Below, one piece after another: positions 60,552 to 64,000 of a stretch of 64,000 nt of DNA (the stretch's first letter is position 1; the number at the start of each line of letters is the position of its first letter). Where the stretch lies: positions 1 through 64,000 of the forward strand of contig NZ_FWWT01000008.1 of NCBI RefSeq assembly GCF_900176035.1. Direction: 5' to 3'. A program made the position numbers and the translations under genes. The notes beneath the pieces were generated by a model. The model was given only the letters and a program-made list of their open reading frames with translations, was not told the DNA's origin and did not search any database. This DNA comes from Desulfonispora thiosulfatigenes DSM 11270. Its GTDB lineage: Bacteria > Bacillota > Peptococcia > Peptococcales > Desulfonisporaceae.

Positions 60552-60658
60552 TATATTGATAACTTTTCGAAGATTTATATCCTTTTATAAGATTAAAAAT
60601 CTTATCTTTAGTTTAAAATCTTTGAAAAGGTTATCTGTTTTTTTGTCTTACACTCTTT

Positions 60659-60685
60659 ATATCGGTTTTGTTTTCAAAAAGTTTA
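60659..60685 (-). promoter_or_regulatory. SigD (sigma-28) promoter of flagellin 3
   Basis: Minus strand TAAA (60682-60685), 15-bp spacer, ACCGATAT (60659-60666). This matches the SigD consensus TAAA-N15-GCCGATAT with one change. It lies about 150 bp before the flagellin start, giving a long leader. Confidence 0.85.
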
Positions 60686-60778
60686 GTAAAAACTTTAAGT
60701 TTTTTTATTATATTTGAAGTTAATTTAGTGAAACCTTCATTTTAAATCATTATCATTAATCTTTATTTCTGATGTATG

Positions 60779-61177
60779 TTAAAGCGCTGATCTTTGGGTG
60801 CTGGTTTGGGGTTTATGTTCTTTTAACATCTGGGCCCAGGAATCACGTAAGTCCTTGACCATAATTAAAATTTCCCCTGCAATTTCTTTATCTTTTTTTA
60901 AATTTGCCTGCATTAATTGATGGTGCATATATTCATAGAGAGAATGCAAATTAGTGGCAATTTCGCCGGCTTTAAAGTTTATCCCAGCCATGAGTTCACT
61001 CATAATATTTTGGGCTTTGACTAAATTGGTATTAGCTTCACTAATGTTTTTTTCTTCGATTGCGGTCATGCCTTTAGAGATAAATTTAATTGCTCCTTCA
61101 TAGAGCATCAGGACTAATTTTTCGGGCGAATTTGTTTGCACTTGGTTTTTACGATAGGCATTTAAGGCTGTATTCAT
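60779..61177 (-). CDS. fliS: Flagellin export chaperone FliS
   Basis: 132 aa. Residues NTALNAYRKNQVQTNSPEKLVLMLYEGAIKF are the family signature (shown in part: YRKNQVQTNSPEKLVLMLYE). It binds the flagellin C-terminal domain until export through FlhA. It lies between FlgN/FliT-like gene and flagellin. Confidence 0.94.
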   Translation of the reverse strand: MNTALNAYRKNQVQTNSPEKLVLMLYEGAIKFISKGMTAIEEKNISEANTNLVKAQNIMSELMAGINFKAGEIATNLHSLYEYMHHQLMQANLKKDKEIAGEILIMVKDLRDSWAQMLKEHKPQTSTQRSAL

Positions 61178-61191
61178 GCTTTACCTCCTTG

Positions 61192-61596
61192 CTATTTTTT
61201 CTTATCTACTAAGATTCCTTCGATACTTTTATTTTTACCCTGATATTCAAAATGGGTTTGCTTATTTTTATGAGCTTGTTTTATCTTGGCAGCAATTTCA
61301 TCGCGATTTGTTTGTAAATGCTCGATGTTTTTATCATCTATGTGCATCGCTTTTTCCACTAGGGCTTTAATTTCCTGAAAGAGTTGTTTAGTTATATCAT
61401 CTTTAGGTAATGTATATTTTTGAAATTCTAAATCGAGAATATTTACTCTTTCCATGATACTTTGTTTTTCATTTAGCACGGTAAAAAGCTGATCATAATC
61501 TTGTTCGGTAATAATTTCGTGTTGTTTTTCGGTTAGACTTAAAAATTCCAGCATTAGGTTCTTTTTTTCTTTTAGGTTATCTAAATAATTATTCAT
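61192..61596 (-). CDS. Flagellar chaperone-like protein (FlgN/FliT type)
   Basis: 134 aa, all-helical and charged: MNNYLDNLKEKKNLMLEFLS, LTEKQHEIITEQDYDQLFTV. The gene place between fliD and fliS is that of FliT or FlgN in other Bacillota. Sequence identity to either is too weak to choose. Confidence 0.6.
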   Translation of the reverse strand: MNNYLDNLKEKKNLMLEFLSLTEKQHEIITEQDYDQLFTVLNEKQSIMERVNILDLEFQKYTLPKDDITKQLFQEIKALVEKAMHIDDKNIEHLQTNRDEIAAKIKQAHKNKQTHFEYQGKNKSIEGILVDKKK

Positions 61597-61599
61597 ACC

Positions 61600-63411
61600 C
61601 TACCCCTGACTAAATTGCTGAGCAAGCCAACTACTTTGCGAATTCATTTGGGAGAGTGCTTTTTCCATGGCGGTAAATTGACTCCAATAGCGATCTTCTA
61701 TTCTCACTAAGCGATCTTCCCAGCTTGCGATGGATTTCTGCATATTCTTTAACCTTTTACCTAAAAAGCTATCATCTACTCCTTTGATACTTACACGACC
61801 TGCTTTTTCTACTACGGCTTTTGTACCATTGTTGACAATATCGTAAAGGCTATCTCCTATTCCTAGGGACTTATCGTCTTCACCTTTTAAAGTAAAGATT
61901 TTTTGCACGGCATCGGGGTCTTCATTAAGTGCCTTTTTTAATTTATCTTCATCTAAATGAAGCTTTCCGCCTTCATAATAGTTTTGAGTAGCAATGCCAA
62001 TAGATTTTAAAGAATTATATTCTGAATCTATATCTTTTAAATAAGAAGAAGTAGCCATGCGCATTTTTCCTAGTAAATCTCGTAAAGTGCTGTCATTACG
62101 GAGGGTACCACTTTTAGCCTTTTCTTCCCAGAGCTCGACTTCTTTATCGGTCATGGCTTCTTTTTCTTCCTTACTTAAAGCATGGAAAGAACGGTATTTC
62201 TTTTCGTCCATTTTACCATTTACTTGCTCTAAGAGTTTGTTATAGTCTTCCACAAATTCTTTAATTTTGTCAAAGACAGCTCCGGTATCATTAGTAATGA
62301 CTATACTAGTCGTAGGATTTTCGGTAGTATTTACACCTTTTAACTCATAGGTGAGTCCATTAATTGTGAATTTATTTTCGGCCATTTCAAAGTCTGTGCC
62401 GTTTAAGGTAACCTTTGCATTTAGCCCTGCTACTTTCCCTTTATCTGTCCCACTTTCCATAGTAGCCCCGATTTTAATAGTATCTAAAAACTCTAAGCCT
62501 TTATCTGTTGTGCCGCTAAAATCAATTTTAGCATCTGCACCTGTTGTGCTAGTGGAAAAGAAAAATCTCTCCGTACCTTTATCATAAGAGGCTCTAACCC
62601 CTGTATCCTTTTCGTGCTCATTGATTTTCTTGGCTATCTGCTCAAAACTATCCGTTGCTCTATTAAACGTAATCTCCGTGCCGTTAATTTTTAGCTTAGT
62701 CTCAAAGTCCGCAAGTCCCTTAATTGTAGACATTTGGGCATCTAAAGAAGTTAATAATTTTGCACCATTATTTGTACCTTCAAGGTCTATACCTTCTACT
62801 TTTATTTCCTTACCAAAGCTACTATCTACATTGGCTAAAAAGAACTTATTGGTATCAGCATTAAAAACAGCTGTTACTCCTGTGGTTTCCATCTTTTCGT
62901 TTATTTTAGCAGCAATATCTTTGATGCTATCTGTTTCAGCATCAAATTCAATAGTCACTTTATCATTTATTCTAATTTGACCTTTAATTACTTCTTTGCC
63001 TTCTTCAGTGGTTTTGGTCCAGCCGGCTCCACTATATTGTTCGGCTAGGGTTTGACCTTCTATATAACCTGTGTCTATTTTTCCCGTACTAGTTCTAAAT
63101 GCCCCTTTGGCTAACTCATTTACCTGTAATTCATAATTACCTGGAGTGGCACTATTACCTGCCGTTACAGTGGCTACCTTATCCTGTGAGGTCGAGGCAC
63201 TTTTAGCCTGAAAGGTTCCTTGTAATTTTAAATCAAATAATTTATCCCGAAAGCTAAATAGAGACTTATTGATTTCCCTGTAATCTTCTTGCTGCCACTC
63301 GAGCCATTGTTTTTCTTGGTTTAATTTATCTAAAGGCATTTTGGCTACTTTCATCATATCTTTGACGATACTATCAGTATCCATGCCGCTTGCTAAGCCA
63401 CCAATTTTCAT
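61600..63411 (-). CDS. fliD: Flagellar filament cap protein FliD
   Basis: 603 aa. N-terminal KIGGLASGMDTDSIVKDMMK and C-terminal QFTAMEKALSQMNSQSSWLAQ are the D0/D1 cap helices. The middle is variable. FliD caps the filament and helps flagellin fold. Starts overlap nothing; spacing to the next gene is 3 bp. Confidence 0.95.
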   Translation of the reverse strand: MKIGGLASGMDTDSIVKDMMKVAKMPLDKLNQEKQWLEWQQEDYREINKSLFSFRDKLFDLKLQGTFQAKSASTSQDKVATVTAGNSATPGNYELQVNELAKGAFRTSTGKIDTGYIEGQTLAEQYSGAGWTKTTEEGKEVIKGQIRINDKVTIEFDAETDSIKDIAAKINEKMETTGVTAVFNADTNKFFLANVDSSFGKEIKVEGIDLEGTNNGAKLLTSLDAQMSTIKGLADFETKLKINGTEITFNRATDSFEQIAKKINEHEKDTGVRASYDKGTERFFFSTSTTGADAKIDFSGTTDKGLEFLDTIKIGATMESGTDKGKVAGLNAKVTLNGTDFEMAENKFTINGLTYELKGVNTTENPTTSIVITNDTGAVFDKIKEFVEDYNKLLEQVNGKMDEKKYRSFHALSKEEKEAMTDKEVELWEEKAKSGTLRNDSTLRDLLGKMRMATSSYLKDIDSEYNSLKSIGIATQNYYEGGKLHLDEDKLKKALNEDPDAVQKIFTLKGEDDKSLGIGDSLYDIVNNGTKAVVEKAGRVSIKGVDDSFLGKRLKNMQKSIASWEDRLVRIEDRYWSQFTAMEKALSQMNSQSSWLAQQFSQG

Positions 63412-63515
63412 CTTTACCTTTTATCTCCTTTCTTTTTATCTTGTGAGTATACTTTTTGATTTTATGATGCTTTATATTTTTAATCTACTTTATGCTTTAC
63501 ACCTTTTACTCTGCT

Positions 63516-63893
63516 TTAAACTTTTTCATCCACAAATATTCCCGCAAGGTCCCACATGGAGGCAACCATGTCTAATATTTTTTCCGAAGGGATTTCCCTG
63601 ATTACTTCATCATTGTTTTTATCAATTACTTTAACCATGATTTCTTTAGTTTTTTCATGAATAGAGTATTCAAAACGAGTTTCTGTGAGTTCTAAGGATT
63701 TATTTGCCGTTTCGATTGCTTTAATTATTTGCTCGGCTTTATATTTATTTTCTTCGTTATACTTTTTTTCTTCGCTACCTGCGGTGTCTTTACTTTTTAC
63801 GACTTGGATATTTTCTTTTTCCTGCTTGCGATTTGTTTCTTTAAAAGCATCATTATACACGGGAGAATTACTATTTATAGAGGTTACTTTCAT
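63516..63893 (-). CDS. flaG: FlaG family protein
   Basis: 125 aa. The C-terminal core is LELTETRFEYSIHEKTKEIM, then VKVIDKNNDEVIREIPSEKILDMVASMWDLAG. FlaG affects filament length in some bacteria. It starts 4 bp inside the stop of the preceding gene. Confidence 0.9.
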   Translation of the reverse strand: MKVTSINSNSPVYNDAFKETNRKQEKENIQVVKSKDTAGSEEKKYNEENKYKAEQIIKAIETANKSLELTETRFEYSIHEKTKEIMVKVIDKNNDEVIREIPSEKILDMVASMWDLAGIFVDEKV

Positions 63894-64000
63894 TTTTCCT
63901 CGTCTCCTTTTGGTGTAGAATTAAATAAATTAAAATCAATTTCGGCGGTAGTTATTTTTCCGGCGGTGATATTTTCACTTTTTACGGCTTCATAGATTTC
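63890..64000 (-). CDS. C-terminal end of a gene running off the right edge
   Basis: The minus-strand frame stays open from base 64000 to TGA 63890-63892 and reads EIYEAVKSENITAGKITTAE, then IDFNLFNSTPKGDEEK. The stop overlaps the flaG start (ATGA). Probably another motility gene; identity not recoverable from 36 residues. Confidence 0.6.
   Translation of the reverse strand, partial: EIYEAVKSENITAGKITTAEIDFNLFNSTPKGDEEK

Noticed and set aside
1-64000. tRNA or rRNA genes
   Set aside because: I saw no cloverleaf or rRNA-like stretch by eye; a tRNAscan run would be decisive.

Overview
The window comes from an AT-rich (by eye), motile, Gram-positive-type bacterium. The flagellar genes follow the Bacillota plan (FliY with a CheC-like phosphatase, CheC/CheD, FlhF/FlhG, a SigD-type sigma factor in the fla/che operon, a short FlgG-like hook protein), and a class Clostridia anaerobe is the best guess. 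I do not assign a species.

Layout. 1-0.55 kb: the end of an IS3/IS150-like insertion sequence, followed by a 12-bp tandem repeat. 0.7-3.8 kb: a CoA-disulfide-reductase/rhodanese fusion and a membrane-anchored M1-type metallopeptidase. 3.8-31.7 kb: one long minus-strand fla/che operon reading, in transcription order, flhX, fliK-like, flgB, flgC, fliE, fliF, fliG, fliH, fliI, fliJ, fliK, flgD, a TIGR02530-type gene, flgE, motA, motB, fliL, fliN, fliO, fliP, fliQ, fliR, flhB, flhA, flhF, flhG, a PilZ protein, sigD, two small genes, an flgF/G-like gene, cheD, cheR, cheC, cheY, fliM, fliY. A SigA-type promoter lies at its head and a terminator hairpin at its end. Three of its genes (fliJ, fliL, cheR) are broken by the same kind of -1 shift in an A-run. 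31.9-33.8 kb: sulP and uspA on the plus strand. 33.8-37.6 kb: a decayed mosaic with a MntA-like nucleotidyltransferase, a YjfB-like motility gene, a dead Rpn-family nuclease, unknown genes and a phage terminase scrap.

37.7-58.8 kb is the unusual part. It holds three related copies of a flagellin block. The most complete copy (56-60.5 kb) reads flagellin, group I intron, second 3' exon, terminator, unknown 198-aa-class gene, inverted pair of short palindromic sites, tyrosine recombinase, another site, two tiny membrane peptides. The other two copies are truncated. Between them lies a mobile-element core: primase/helicase, acidic protein, a second tyrosine recombinase, a duplicated HTH protein, and a gene split by a Tn7/Mu-like transposon whose ends and 6-bp target duplication are visible. 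At least eleven copies of a 21-bp site (GTCAGTA, 7-bp spacer, TAGCGAC-like arm) are scattered through this region. They resemble Xer/dif core sites, and I infer that they are substrates or operators of the two recombinases.

58.8-64 kb: the only flagellin with a complete N-terminus. It has a SigD promoter and a leader with two CsrA-like sites, and is followed upstream on the minus strand by fliS, a FlgN/FliT-like gene, fliD and flaG. Working model (inference): the fla/che operon builds the basal body and hook, the promoter-proximal flagellin at 58.8-60.5 kb supplies filament, and the truncated flagellins next to recombinase genes and sites are either debris of tandem integrations of a flagellin-carrying element or a silent reservoir for flagellin variation.
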